Source of the DNA: CAYVOV01 sp964453525 | Lineage (GTDB): Bacteria > Chloroflexota > Dehalococcoidia > Dehalococcoidales > UBA2162 | Reading direction: 5' to 3' | Length of the DNA: 64,000 nucleotides | Assembly: GCA_964453525.1 (NCBI GenBank) | Contig: CAYVOV010000007.1 | Span: 62,001 to 126,000 of the forward strand | Shown: positions 44,300 to 53,156 of the stretch, piece by piece | Position numbering within the stretch: position 1 is the stretch's first letter | How the letters are laid out: each line of letters starts with the position of its first letter | The notes under the pieces: model-generated | The model's input: only the letters and a program-made list of their open reading frames with translations | The model's database searches: none | What the model was told of the DNA's origin: nothing | Position numbers and translations under genes: made by a program

Positions 44300-45739
44300 A
44301 TGATTCGAAAAGGAATTGCCGGCGGCAGTTACAAACCGCTTTCTGATGAGGCATTAAATAAAATACACCAGACTGCAATGCGGATAATAGAGGAAGTGGG
44401 ATTTGAGGTTAACTCAGAGGAAGCACTGGAGCTATTCAAGAAAGCCGGAGCCTGGACTGATGAAGAGAATCACCGCGTCCGTCTGCCGCAGCAAAAAGCA
44501 CTGGAACTTATAGAAACAGCCCCCTCCGAAGTCCTGCTAGCCGGGCAGGAAGAGAAGAATGACATTCACCTGGGAGGCAACCGGGTATATGCCGGGACCG
44601 GCGGGACAGCCCTCTATATCTATGAACCGGAAACCGGAGAGAAACGGCTTGCCGACCTCGAAGACCTGAAGCGAATCACCAGACTGGTAAATGGCCTGGA
44701 TTATATCCACCTCTTCATGCTGCCCACCTATCTCAGTGAGCTGCCCGTTGAACAGGTGGACGTCAACCGCTTTTTTACCGGACTGGACAATACAACCAAA
44801 CACGTCATGGGAGGAGTCTATACAATCGAGGGTGTGGAGCAGGTAATTCGCATGGCAGAAATCGTTGCCGGCTCCGCTGAAGCGCTCAGAAAGCGCCCTC
44901 TGGTCTCGATGATAGCCTGCAGCATGAGTCCTCTCAAGCTTGACGGCCATTACGGAGACCTGTTAATAGCCATCGCCAGGAGCGGAGTGCCGGTGGTATG
45001 TCCCGCCGAACCGCTATGCGGCGCCACATCACCGGTAACACTCGCCAGTAACCTCGTCATCCAGACGGTTGATTCTCTGATGGGCGTAATGCTCGCCCAG
45101 ATAGCCAATCCCGGTACACCGGCTATCTTCGGCTCGGTAGCCACGAATACCGACCTGAGAAATCTGAGGTACCTTGCCGGTTCTATTGAAATGGGACTGC
45201 TTAATGCTGCCGGCGCCCAGATGGCTCAGTTCTACAAACTTCCTTACTATGCTACCGGTGGAATGACCGACTCCAAAGTACTGGATGCACAGAGTGGCTA
45301 TGAGTCTTCAATGACCAACCTGCTATGCGCCCTGGCCGGCTCCAACTTCATTCATGATGCCGCCGGACTGATGGAATTCGCCATGACGGTCAGCCTGGAA
45401 AAATTCGTCATCGATAACGAGATACTGGGCATGGTGATGAGAGCGGTGGAGGGAATAAGAGTGGACGATGAAACCTTTGCCTTCGACCTGATTAAGCAGG
45501 TTGGTCCGGGAGGTAACTTCGTTACCGCCAAACATACCAGACAGTTCATGCGCAGCGAGCATTACCAGCCGCTGCTGAGCGACCGGCAGAGTCGGGAAGA
45601 CTGGGAGGCTCAGGGGCAGCAGAACACCTGGAAGAGGGCTTCAAAAACGGTAAGGCAGATTCTTGATAAACATACCTTCAGCCTGCCGGATGAAGTGAGA
45701 AGCAAGATACTGGGGGAAATAGCGGGAATATTAAAATAA
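44300..45739 (+). CDS. MttB family (trimethylamine/betaine-type) corrinoid methyltransferase, paralog 1
   Basis: This is a 479-residue member of the MttB superfamily without an internal amber codon, so it belongs to the non-pyrrolysine group that includes glycine betaine methyltransferase MtgB. Typical segments are EEVGFEVNSEEALELFKKAGA, VYAGTGGTALYIYEPETGE, TTKHVMGGVYTIEGVEQV and a C-terminal GPGGNFVTAKHTRQFM. It would transfer a methyl group from a quaternary amine to the cognate corrinoid protein. GGAG precedes ATG 44300; a longer frame that overlaps the upstream gene is less likely. The substrate is unknown. Confidence 0.93.
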   Translation: MIRKGIAGGSYKPLSDEALNKIHQTAMRIIEEVGFEVNSEEALELFKKAGAWTDEENHRVRLPQQKALELIETAPSEVLLAGQEEKNDIHLGGNRVYAGTGGTALYIYEPETGEKRLADLEDLKRITRLVNGLDYIHLFMLPTYLSELPVEQVDVNRFFTGLDNTTKHVMGGVYTIEGVEQVIRMAEIVAGSAEALRKRPLVSMIACSMSPLKLDGHYGDLLIAIARSGVPVVCPAEPLCGATSPVTLASNLVIQTVDSLMGVMLAQIANPGTPAIFGSVATNTDLRNLRYLAGSIEMGLLNAAGAQMAQFYKLPYYATGGMTDSKVLDAQSGYESSMTNLLCALAGSNFIHDAAGLMEFAMTVSLEKFVIDNEILGMVMRAVEGIRVDDETFAFDLIKQVGPGGNFVTAKHTRQFMRSEHYQPLLSDRQSREDWEAQGQQNTWKRASKTVRQILDKHTFSLPDEVRSKILGEIAGILK

Positions 45740-45742
45740 CCT

Positions 45743-46552
45743 ATGATAATAATTGGAGAGCGTATAAACGCTTCAAACAAATCAGTCGGTGAAGCCATTA
45801 CAAACAGAGATAGCGCCTATATATCCGGCCTGGCTAAGACGGAAGCAGAAGCCGGGGCTGATTATATAGACGTTAATACCGGCACCGGCAAATTTGAATA
45901 CGAGCAGGAAAAAGCCGCCATGAAATGGCTAATAGCTACGGTGCAGGCGGCAACCGATAGACCTCTTGCCATAGACAGTGAACACCCCGAAGTTATCAAG
46001 GCTGCCCTGGATGAATATCAGGGTGAAGAGGTAATAATTAATTCGGTCACCGCCGAACCGGAAAAGCTGTCTGCAATCGGTCCGCTGGCAGTAAAGCGAG
46101 GGGCAATACTGGTAGCCCTGGCAATGGGCAGTGAAGGAGTACCGAGCACGGTCGAGAAACGCCTTGACACCTGCGAAACGATAGTTGCCGGTCTTACACG
46201 GATGGGCATGAAGATGGAGCAAATCCTCTTCGACCCGCTGGTAATACCTGTTTCAGTCGATTCCACCCAGGGAATGGTAACACTCAAAACAATCGAGGGA
46301 ATAAAGTCCCGCTACCCTGATGCAAAAACGGTAGTCGGGCTGAGCAATATATCTTTCGGCCTGCCGAACCGCAGGCTTGTCAACAGAAGCTTCCTGTTGA
46401 TGGCTGCCGGCGCCGGTCTTGATGCGGCAATTCTGGACCCACTTGACGCCAGGATAATAAGTTACGCCAGGGTATCTGATATGCTGACCGGCAGGGACAA
46501 TCTATGCCGGAGCTACATCAGAGCCCACAGGAAAGGCGTCATAGTGGACTAG
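45743..46552 (+). CDS. methyltetrahydrofolate:corrinoid methyltransferase (MtgA-like)
   Basis: This 269-residue pterin-binding TIM barrel has the family N-terminus IIIGERINASNKS, GADYIDVNTGTG (pterin-binding Asp/Asn), AIDSEHPEVIKAALD, EEVIINSVTAEPEKL, DPLVIPVSVDS and VVGLSNISFGLPNRRLVNRSFL. It moves methyl groups between the corrinoid protein and tetrahydrofolate, feeding the methyl branch of the Wood-Ljungdahl pathway or drawing from it. It lies 3 bp after MttB paralog 1, with no separate promoter. The pairing of one such enzyme with two MttB paralogs means they share the corrinoid carrier. Confidence 0.95.
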   Translation: MIIIGERINASNKSVGEAITNRDSAYISGLAKTEAEAGADYIDVNTGTGKFEYEQEKAAMKWLIATVQAATDRPLAIDSEHPEVIKAALDEYQGEEVIINSVTAEPEKLSAIGPLAVKRGAILVALAMGSEGVPSTVEKRLDTCETIVAGLTRMGMKMEQILFDPLVIPVSVDSTQGMVTLKTIEGIKSRYPDAKTVVGLSNISFGLPNRRLVNRSFLLMAAGAGLDAAILDPLDARIISYARVSDMLTGRDNLCRSYIRAHRKGVIVD

Positions 46553-46562
46553 GAGAATAACC

Positions 46563-48089
46563 TTGGCACGTCAAGGAATACTCATAGAACCATACCGGAG
46601 ACTGAATAATGAGCAGATAGAGCGGGTACACCGCCTGTCCATGGATATTCTGCTTGACCCGGGGATTATCTGCTTCAATAAAGACGCCGCGGAGGTATTT
46701 GCCAGCGGCGGCGCCGGGTTTACTGCCATCGAAGGCGAGAGACTCCCTTACTGGATACTGAAGATACCGGAAAAGCTTGTCCTGGAAGCAGTTGAAGCGG
46801 CACCGAAGGTAATAAAACTGGGGGCGAGGAACGAAGACAACTGCCTTATCCTCAACGGAAACGAACCCAGGGTGCGTTTTGCATCAGGCTCGGAGACGAA
46901 CAACTGGCTTGAAGTGGATATCGAAGCCTTTGTCAGCAAGAATGAGCCGGGACGAGAGGTAAATATCCCGGTATTCCGCACTGAAAGAGGCAATACGGAC
47001 CGGCTGGCAATGGCAGCCCATCTCTGTGAGTACCTTGATTCATGGGACGGTTTTCTACGTCCGGTCAACATCCAAGATAGTGAGATTAATGACGACAACA
47101 AGGACGTTAATAAATTCTTTGTTTCTCTGAATAATACCTCAAAGCACGTGATGGCAGGACTGACAAGTCTGGACCAGCTTGATAACGTTGTCAGGATGGC
47201 AGAGCTTATCGCCGGTGGAGAAGATAAATTCAGGGATAATCCGATAATCTCATTCATAACCTCGCTGATTAAAAGCCCGCTGCAGCTTGTCGACGACACC
47301 TCGCAGAAGGCAATCGAGATAGCTAAAAGAGGCGTGCCCCTTGTCATCTCCAGCGCTCCCCAGGGCGGCTCCACAGCCCCGATACTCGAAGCCGGGATTG
47401 TCGCTCAGATAAATGCCGAGATTTTAGCCGGCATCGCACTGGCACAGCTTGTCAACAAGGGCGCTCCGGTGCTCTACGGCAGCGTACCGGGCAGGGCAAA
47501 CATGGAAGACCTTAGCGACTCCTATGGAGTCCCGGAGTTCAGCCAGTATAATATCGACTGCGTTCAGATGGCGCGTTATTACGGGCTGCCCTGCTACTCG
47601 TCGGGCGGTGTTTCTGATGCCATAGTGCCCGGAATACAGGCTTCCGTGGAAAGGCTCTTCTCTCAGGTAATGCTGGCCCTTGCCGGACCGCAGTATATGC
47701 ATTATGCTTTCGGGCTTATGGAGCGGACAGCCACCTTTTGCCCGGTCCAGGCTGTTCTCGATGACGCCCACATCGGGATTATTAAAGGACTTGCCAGGCA
47801 AGCCGTGCTGACGGATGAGATAGCCCAGGAAGTACTGGAGCAAACACGGCGGGTGATGACCTCCTCAACAAAACTGTTTACCCGGTTTGCGCGCAGCGTT
47901 TTACGCTCCGGCGGCATTGCGCCGACTTACCCGTTCAGAAGTAAAGATACGGCAGATGAAACATTGTTCCGGGCACAGGAAAGACTCAATGAAATAATAT
48001 CCCTGCCGCCAAATCATATCGAAAAGGATATTATCGAGCAGGTATTCCAGCAGATACCCGGTCTGCTGACGAAGGTAAAGAACATCTAA
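46563..48089 (+). CDS. MttB family methyltransferase, paralog 2
   Basis: This 508-residue second MttB-type protein is quite diverged from the first: its core has KVIKLGARNEDNCLILNG, VRFASGSETNNWLEVD, NTSKHVMAGLTSLDQLDNVVRMAELIAGG and GMxxG-like PCYSSGGVSDAIVPG near 350. It has no amber codon. It starts at TTG 46563 with AGGAG 7 bases upstream and follows the pterin enzyme by 10 bp. It could act on a different methylated substrate or on the partly demethylated product of paralog 1. Two MttB proteins with one corrinoid protein is a common layout for betaine systems. Confidence 0.92.
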   Translation: MARQGILIEPYRRLNNEQIERVHRLSMDILLDPGIICFNKDAAEVFASGGAGFTAIEGERLPYWILKIPEKLVLEAVEAAPKVIKLGARNEDNCLILNGNEPRVRFASGSETNNWLEVDIEAFVSKNEPGREVNIPVFRTERGNTDRLAMAAHLCEYLDSWDGFLRPVNIQDSEINDDNKDVNKFFVSLNNTSKHVMAGLTSLDQLDNVVRMAELIAGGEDKFRDNPIISFITSLIKSPLQLVDDTSQKAIEIAKRGVPLVISSAPQGGSTAPILEAGIVAQINAEILAGIALAQLVNKGAPVLYGSVPGRANMEDLSDSYGVPEFSQYNIDCVQMARYYGLPCYSSGGVSDAIVPGIQASVERLFSQVMLALAGPQYMHYAFGLMERTATFCPVQAVLDDAHIGIIKGLARQAVLTDEIAQEVLEQTRRVMTSSTKLFTRFARSVLRSGGIAPTYPFRSKDTADETLFRAQERLNEIISLPPNHIEKDIIEQVFQQIPGLLTKVKNI

Positions 48090-48104
48090 ATCTGGAGGAT
48101 AAGA

Positions 48105-48788
48105 ATGGCCGAAAACCTGATTGATTTAATAAGAGAAAATGTTATTCAGGGTAGAGTAACAAAAGACGATGAAGGCCTGGAGGAAGGGATGGTCGGGCAG
48201 CCGGCAGTGACCGAGCTTGTAGAGGAAGCCCTGGCTAAAAACATCGATGTGCAGTCAATTATAAATGGCGGGCTGACAAGTGGTATGAATATGGTAGGAG
48301 AGAAATTCGAGGCCGGCGAATACTTTATTCCCGATATGCTCGCCTCGGCCGAGGCAGTTGGCGCCGCAATGGAAATGCTTGAGCCTCACCTCGCCCAGAG
48401 CGGCATAAAACCAAAGGGCAAGATATTCGTCGCCACGGTTAAGGGAGACCTGCATGACATTGGCAAGAATATCGTCTCGATTCTGCTGCGCGGAGCGGGT
48501 TACACGGTAAAAGACCTGGGAAACGATGTCGACCCTCAGGCTATTGTGGCAGCCGTAAAGGAAGAAAATCCTGAATTTCTCGGGCTATCGGCACTGCTTA
48601 CCAGCACCATGGCATACATGGAAGACACGATAAAAGCGCTGGTTGATGCCGGACTCAGGGATAGTGTCAAGGTAATAATCGGTGGCGCTCCGGTCTCTGA
48701 GGAGTTCGCCCGGCGAATTGGCGCCGATGGCTACGGTGCAGACGGATTCCAGGCTGTGGCGGTAGTAGAATCACTCAGCAACTCATAG
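48105..48788 (+). CDS. cobalamin-binding corrinoid protein (MtgC/MttC-like)
   Basis: This 227-residue protein has an N-terminal helical cap (VEEALAKNIDVQSIINGGLTSG, then EYFIPDMLASAEAVGAAM) and a C-terminal B12-binding Rossmann domain with the base-off/His-on motif DLHDIGK (His117), LRGAGYTVKDLGNDVDP and a late IIGGAP glycine loop. It shuttles methyl groups between the MttB paralogs and the pterin enzyme. GGAGG lies 9 bases before ATG 48105. The MetH-like activation protein at the head of the operon probably keeps its cobalt reduced. Confidence 0.96.
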   Translation: MAENLIDLIRENVIQGRVTKDDEGLEEGMVGQPAVTELVEEALAKNIDVQSIINGGLTSGMNMVGEKFEAGEYFIPDMLASAEAVGAAMEMLEPHLAQSGIKPKGKIFVATVKGDLHDIGKNIVSILLRGAGYTVKDLGNDVDPQAIVAAVKEENPEFLGLSALLTSTMAYMEDTIKALVDAGLRDSVKVIIGGAPVSEEFARRIGADGYGADGFQAVAVVESLSNS

Positions 48789-48820
48789 GACAGGATTTAA
48801 TACAGAGGTGGTGATGCAGA

Positions 48821-51289
48821 ATGGCAACCGAGACAAAAAGCGGTTATGAAATCGACCATGAATTGCTGGAAACAATAGATTGTATTCCGCTGAATGAACG
48901 TCTTAAAACCCTGAAAAAACGATATCTGGATACCACGCCCCAGCTTGCCAGTGAACGGGGCACCTACTATGCCGAGTCCTGGAGAGAGACCGAGGGACAG
49001 CCCGTTCAACTGCGAATAGCCAGAGCGGTAAAAAAATTCCTCGAAAACATACCGACACCCGTCTTCGATAACGAGCTTGTCGTCGGCAGCCTGACCAAAT
49101 ATTACCGCGGCTCGTACGCCATGATTACCTACGACTCGAACCTGATACTGGACCTGCTGCCGAAGTCGGCGGACGGCAAAATAACCATGGGCGGCTTGAA
49201 CGTTATCGGCGACCTCAATGACGAGGAAAAGAAAGCACTGCTTGAAAACAGCCTCTATTTCCAGGGTAAGACGAATGCGGATATAGAAGGAGAGGTCTGC
49301 CGGGCTGTATTCGGAAGCTGGCAGGATAATGTTACCGAAGCCCGGGGGCAGGCTGCCTACCACTACGCACCGCCGGGTTACGGCATCACTTATTATGATA
49401 AAGTATTTGCCATCGGACTCAGGGGCATTATTGAGGAGGCGCAGGAGAGACTTGACCGCGCCGAAGAGACCGGTGTGGAAGACCCGGAGCAAATCTGGTT
49501 CTGGCAGTCGGTTATTATCGCCTCCGAATGCCTTATAACCTTCGCCCGGAGGTACGCCGAAGAGGCGCGCCGGCAGGCAGCCGGGGAAACCGTCCCGGCA
49601 AGGAAAAAGGAACTGGAGGAGATGGCGGAAGCCTGCTACAACGTGCCGGAGAATCCACCCCGCAATTTCCACGAGGCTGTCCAGGCAGTATCGTTCATCG
49701 AACTTGCCAAGGTGCTTGAAAACGGCCGCATCGGCGACTACATCGGCAGGCTTGACCAGTGTCTCTACCCTTACTTCAAAAAAGATATTGAGGAAGGGCG
49801 AATTACCGCAGAAAAAGCTGCCGACCTCGTCGGCGGACTAATAACCCTGATAGGCAGGAGGGAACAGTGCGCCAACGTACTGATGCGTGAAGCAGTACAG
49901 ACAAACAAGATATCGAATATCACCCTTGCCGGCCTGAAAAGGGACGGCAGTGATGCCTCCAATGAACTAACTTACCTTTTCCTTCATATGGTCGGGCTGC
50001 TCAGGTACGCTGAGCCGCATTTCACCTTCACCTGGCATGACGGCACTCCCCGCTGGTCGATGATGAAGGCAATCGAGACCAACCGTAGAACAGGCGCCGG
50101 ACATCCCCAATTTATTAACGGTGATACCACCACTCAATACTTCGTCGACCGGGGCGTGCCAATTGAGGACGCCAGAGACCACGCCTACCTGGGATGTTCC
50201 TACGCTCATCCGAAAAACCAGGGTTACCACTGCAAGGCGATATCTTACATAAACCTGGCGCTGCTGCTCGACCTGACACTGCATAATGGAGTAGCTCCAA
50301 TGACGGGTAAGAAAATCGGTCTCGAGACCGGCGACCCCAGGGATTTCAAGTCATTTAACGAGCTTTACCACGCCATGGAGAAGCAGGCGGAATACCAGGT
50401 AAAACGCTTCATTCACCGCCTCCATATCGCTCACAAAACGGAGCTTTCGACCTGGCGGGTGCCGCTTCACTCGACTTTCTCCACCGGCTGTCTTGAAAAC
50501 GGCTATGATATCATGATGGGCGGACAGTTTGCCGATCCGGCAGACCATCCGGTCTGGGATGTCATCGACCGGGGGCATGTTTCCGCCGCCGATTCCCTGA
50601 CGGCAATTAAAAAGCTTGTTTTCGATGATAAAAAACTGACAATGGACGAGCTTCTTCAGGCGCTGGACTCCGACTTCGATGGTGAGCGCGGCGAGGAAAT
50701 ACAGAAAATATGCCTGGAGGCACCGAAGTACGGCAATGATATCGACGAAGCCGATTACATGGTGCGGGATGTAGGAAAAATAATTCCAAGGCTGCTTGAA
50801 CCGGAAAGGACGCCATTCGGCTCGAAGTTCACAATTATCCGCCAGGGTCTTACCTGGCATTACTATGGCGGTAAAGGGGTGGGAGCTCTGGCGAACGGAC
50901 GTAAGGCGGGATTGCCGCTGGCCGACGCTTCACTATCTCCGACGCAGGGGGCAGACACCAACGGCCCCACTGCTGTCTGTAACTCGGCATTGAAGGCGGA
51001 CTTCTCCGATGCCAAAACGGCGGTACTGAACCAGAAATTCCCGCTCTCTCTATTCAAGAACGAGGCGTTCGCCGGAAAACTGGCGGATTTCACCGAGACC
51101 TTCTTCAGGAACGGAGGGCTGCACATTCAGTACAACCTTCTGGACGCCGAAACGCTGCGCAAGGCAAAAGAACAACCGGAGCAGTACAAAGACCTTATCG
51201 TCAGAGTAGCCGGTTACAGCGCCTATTTCGTCCTCCTGGCACCGGAGGTCCAGGACGAAATCATCGCCCGTACCGAGCAGACGCTATAG
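48821..51289 (+). CDS. glycyl radical enzyme of unassigned subfamily
   Basis: This 822-residue pyruvate-formate-lyase-fold enzyme has the glycyl radical loop RVAGYSAYFVLLAPEVQDE with Gly798 and the active-site Cys459 in HAYLGCSYAHPKNQG. In the characterised GRE eliminases and decarboxylases (choline TMA-lyase, glycerol and propanediol dehydratases, isethionate and hydroxyproline lyases) the Cys is followed by Val-Glu, the Glu acting as general base. Here it is Ser-Tyr, so those activities are unlikely. Glu or His residues elsewhere could replace the base. The activase gene is next. The substrate might be an amine or a product of the MttB enzymes, which is inference. Confidence 0.95.
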   Translation: MATETKSGYEIDHELLETIDCIPLNERLKTLKKRYLDTTPQLASERGTYYAESWRETEGQPVQLRIARAVKKFLENIPTPVFDNELVVGSLTKYYRGSYAMITYDSNLILDLLPKSADGKITMGGLNVIGDLNDEEKKALLENSLYFQGKTNADIEGEVCRAVFGSWQDNVTEARGQAAYHYAPPGYGITYYDKVFAIGLRGIIEEAQERLDRAEETGVEDPEQIWFWQSVIIASECLITFARRYAEEARRQAAGETVPARKKELEEMAEACYNVPENPPRNFHEAVQAVSFIELAKVLENGRIGDYIGRLDQCLYPYFKKDIEEGRITAEKAADLVGGLITLIGRREQCANVLMREAVQTNKISNITLAGLKRDGSDASNELTYLFLHMVGLLRYAEPHFTFTWHDGTPRWSMMKAIETNRRTGAGHPQFINGDTTTQYFVDRGVPIEDARDHAYLGCSYAHPKNQGYHCKAISYINLALLLDLTLHNGVAPMTGKKIGLETGDPRDFKSFNELYHAMEKQAEYQVKRFIHRLHIAHKTELSTWRVPLHSTFSTGCLENGYDIMMGGQFADPADHPVWDVIDRGHVSAADSLTAIKKLVFDDKKLTMDELLQALDSDFDGERGEEIQKICLEAPKYGNDIDEADYMVRDVGKIIPRLLEPERTPFGSKFTIIRQGLTWHYYGGKGVGALANGRKAGLPLADASLSPTQGADTNGPTAVCNSALKADFSDAKTAVLNQKFPLSLFKNEAFAGKLADFTETFFRNGGLHIQYNLLDAETLRKAKEQPEQYKDLIVRVAGYSAYFVLLAPEVQDEIIARTEQTL

Positions 51290-51331
51290 CACCGGATTCC
51301 AATTCAATAGCAGGGAAGAGTTAAAAAGATA

Positions 51332-52252
51332 ATGGGGCAGGGAGGAACAAGCGGAGTTATCTTCAATATCCAGAAGTTTTCAGTTCATGACGGCCCGGGA
51401 ATAAGGACCACCGTCTTTATGAAGGGATGTCCTTTGAATTGCCGGTGGTGCTCGAATGCCGAATCGATGAACCCGGAGCCGGAGCTTGGCATAATCAGGG
51501 AAAACTGCAATAATTGCGGCAAATGTCTGCAAAAATGTCCTGAGAATGCGATAAGCTTTGATGATGAAAACGTAATAAGGTTCAACCGCGAGACGTGCAC
51601 CGCCTGTGGAGACTGTCTCGATGCTTGCCCTCCGGGGGCGCTGACAATCTACGGGAGACGGGTTACCGTGGATGAAGTGTTTAGGGAGGTATTAAAGGAC
51701 AAGGCTTTCTACGAGGGGAGCAGCGGCGGGGTAACCGCTTCGGGAGGGGAACCGCTCCGGCAGGCTGATTTTGTTGCCGGTCTGTTCCGCCAGTGCCATG
51801 AAGTGGGAATCGGCACCTGCCTTGATACCTGCGGATACGCCCCGACAGAGAACCTTGAAAAGGTGCTCGCTTTCACCGATTATGTCCTTTATGATATCAA
51901 GCATATGAACGCAGATGCACATAAGCAGTTCACCGGTGTGGCCAATGATATTATTTTACATAACGCTGAGTTTGTGGCAGCAAGCGGAGCCACGATGCTT
52001 TGCCGGATGCCATTGATAAAAGGAGTCAATGACACAGAGAAAAATATTGCCGATATGGCAGTATTAGTAAAAAAGCTGGGGAATAACGCCGGAATCGAAC
52101 TTCTTCCTTACCACCGCCTGGGCATAGGGAAATACAAAACCCTTGATAAAACTTACCCCGGCGAAACTTTTCAGACACCGGATACGGAGGATATGGAAAA
52201 AGCTAAAAAGATATTCGAGGAACACGACGTTCCTTGCGAAATAGGGGGATAA
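51332..52252 (+). CDS. glycyl radical enzyme activating enzyme (radical SAM)
   Basis: This 306-residue activase has the radical SAM CxxxCxxC (Cys33, Cys37, Cys40; GCPLNCRWCSN), then a ferredoxin insert with two [4Fe-4S] motifs (Cys59/62/65/69 and Cys89/92/95/99), GGVTASGGEPL for SAM binding, DTCGYAP, YDIKHMN and LLPYHRLG. The two-cluster insert marks the eliminase-type activases, unlike PflA. It generates the glycyl radical on the adjacent enzyme with S-adenosylmethionine. The gene starts 42 bp after the GRE gene, with weak Shine-Dalgarno (GGGAAGAG). Confidence 0.97.
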   Translation: MGQGGTSGVIFNIQKFSVHDGPGIRTTVFMKGCPLNCRWCSNAESMNPEPELGIIRENCNNCGKCLQKCPENAISFDDENVIRFNRETCTACGDCLDACPPGALTIYGRRVTVDEVFREVLKDKAFYEGSSGGVTASGGEPLRQADFVAGLFRQCHEVGIGTCLDTCGYAPTENLEKVLAFTDYVLYDIKHMNADAHKQFTGVANDIILHNAEFVAASGATMLCRMPLIKGVNDTEKNIADMAVLVKKLGNNAGIELLPYHRLGIGKYKTLDKTYPGETFQTPDTEDMEKAKKIFEEHDVPCEIGG

Positions 52253-52285
52253 AAGCGGAAAAAATAAAGTCCGTAAAAAAGGTAA

Positions 52286-52363
52286 AAGGGGAGTGAAGAG
52301 GGGCGAAGCTGCTCTTCACGAAATAATTTCCCCCTTCTCCTTGATAAGGGGAAGGGGGATACA
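52286..52363. repeat. palindromic, G/C-rich intergenic repeat after the activase gene
   Basis: Two nested hairpins follow the activase stop: GTGAAGAG/CTCTTCAC (52292-52299 with 52311-52318) and a longer CCCCCTTCTCCTT with its AAGGGGAAGGGGG partner (52331-52360). The AGGGGGATACAGGGGGATAGGGTT tail is direct-repeat like. The stretch may be a terminator or a REP-type element. Confidence 0.5.
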
Positions 52364-52413
52364 GGGGGATAGGGTTAAATAGACTATTAACAAATACCGG
52401 AAAGGAGAAGACT

Positions 52414-53049
52414 ATGGTTTACGATAAAAGACAGGAAAGAGTCCAGTGGATATATTCTTCAAAAGGCAATGAGGAACTTGCCGAGAGGTATGACCAGTGG
52501 GCTAAGGACTATGATACTGACCTCGATGAGGGATTCGGCTGGCTGGGACCGCAGCGGGCAGTCGACTATTTCGTAAAGTATGTCCCTAAAGAAGCGCGGA
52601 TTCTTGATGCCGGCGCCGGCACCGGGCTTGTCGGTGAACTGCTTGCCAAGCAGGGCTATAGAAACCTTACCGCCATGGACCTCTCTATGGGCATGCTTGA
52701 AGAAGCCCGGAATAAAAACTGCTATCAGGAATTTCACCAGATGGTGATGGGCGAGCCGCTCGATTACGCCACCGATTCTTTCGATGCCGTAATCAGCGTC
52801 GGCGTGCTTACCGTGGGACACGCCCCGGCGAGTTCATTCGATGAACTTGTCCGCATTACTAGGCCGGGCGGGCATATCGTCTTCTCACTCCGCCCCGACG
52901 TTTACCTGGAAAGTGGCTTCAAGGAGAAGCAGGAGAGCCTGGAAAAAGAAGGCAGGTGGAAACTGGTCGAAGCCGGCGAGGAATTCCAGCCCCTGCCAAA
53001 AGGCGAGCCGGATGTTTATCACCAGGACTGGGTATACCAGGTAGTATGA
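52414..53049 (+). CDS. class I SAM-dependent methyltransferase
   Basis: This 211-residue methyltransferase has motif I DAGAGTGLVGELL near residue 67, an acidic end of beta-2 in AMDLS, VISVGVLTV for motif II, and GGHIVFSLRPDV near 150. The N-terminus is hydrophilic with a DDxDxFGW-like segment (DTDLDEGFGW) seen in ubiquinone/small-molecule methyltransferases. AAAGGAG precedes ATG 52414. It is 161 bp beyond the activase gene and ends in a terminator, so it may or may not belong to the GRE operon. Its substrate is unknown. Confidence 0.9.
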   Translation: MVYDKRQERVQWIYSSKGNEELAERYDQWAKDYDTDLDEGFGWLGPQRAVDYFVKYVPKEARILDAGAGTGLVGELLAKQGYRNLTAMDLSMGMLEEARNKNCYQEFHQMVMGEPLDYATDSFDAVISVGVLTVGHAPASSFDELVRITRPGGHIVFSLRPDVYLESGFKEKQESLEKEGRWKLVEAGEEFQPLPKGEPDVYHQDWVYQVV

Positions 53050-53076
53050 CACGGACAACAAAATGAATAAAAAAGA

Positions 53077-53107
53077 AAAGACCTGAACACTTTCTCAGGT
53101 CTTTCTG
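53077..53107 (+). terminator. Rho-independent terminator after the methyltransferase gene
   Basis: The stem AAAGACCTGA/TCAGGTCTTT (53077-53086 with 53095-53104) is followed by CTGTTAGT, a modest T-rich tail. It lies 30 bp beyond the gene stop. Confidence 0.7.
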
Positions 53108-53156
53108 TTAGTATATCACAGGTCGGTAAGCCGTGTCAAGTTTTTGAGCGTGGGTC

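Noticed and set aside
46748..47374. 208-codon open frame on the minus strand
   Set aside because: It lies inside MttB paralog 2 on the other strand and has low-complexity Ser-rich translation.
44300..48089. Pyrrolysine-containing methyltransferases
   Set aside because: Both MttB genes are open throughout, with no internal amber codon.
48797..49672. 291-codon open frame on the minus strand
   Set aside because: It is antisense to the glycyl radical enzyme, whose family match and motifs are clear, and the reverse frame has no recognisable domain.
48821..51289. Choline TMA-lyase (CutC)
   Set aside because: The required Cys-Val-Glu motif is Cys-Ser-Tyr here, so CutC-type chemistry is not supported.
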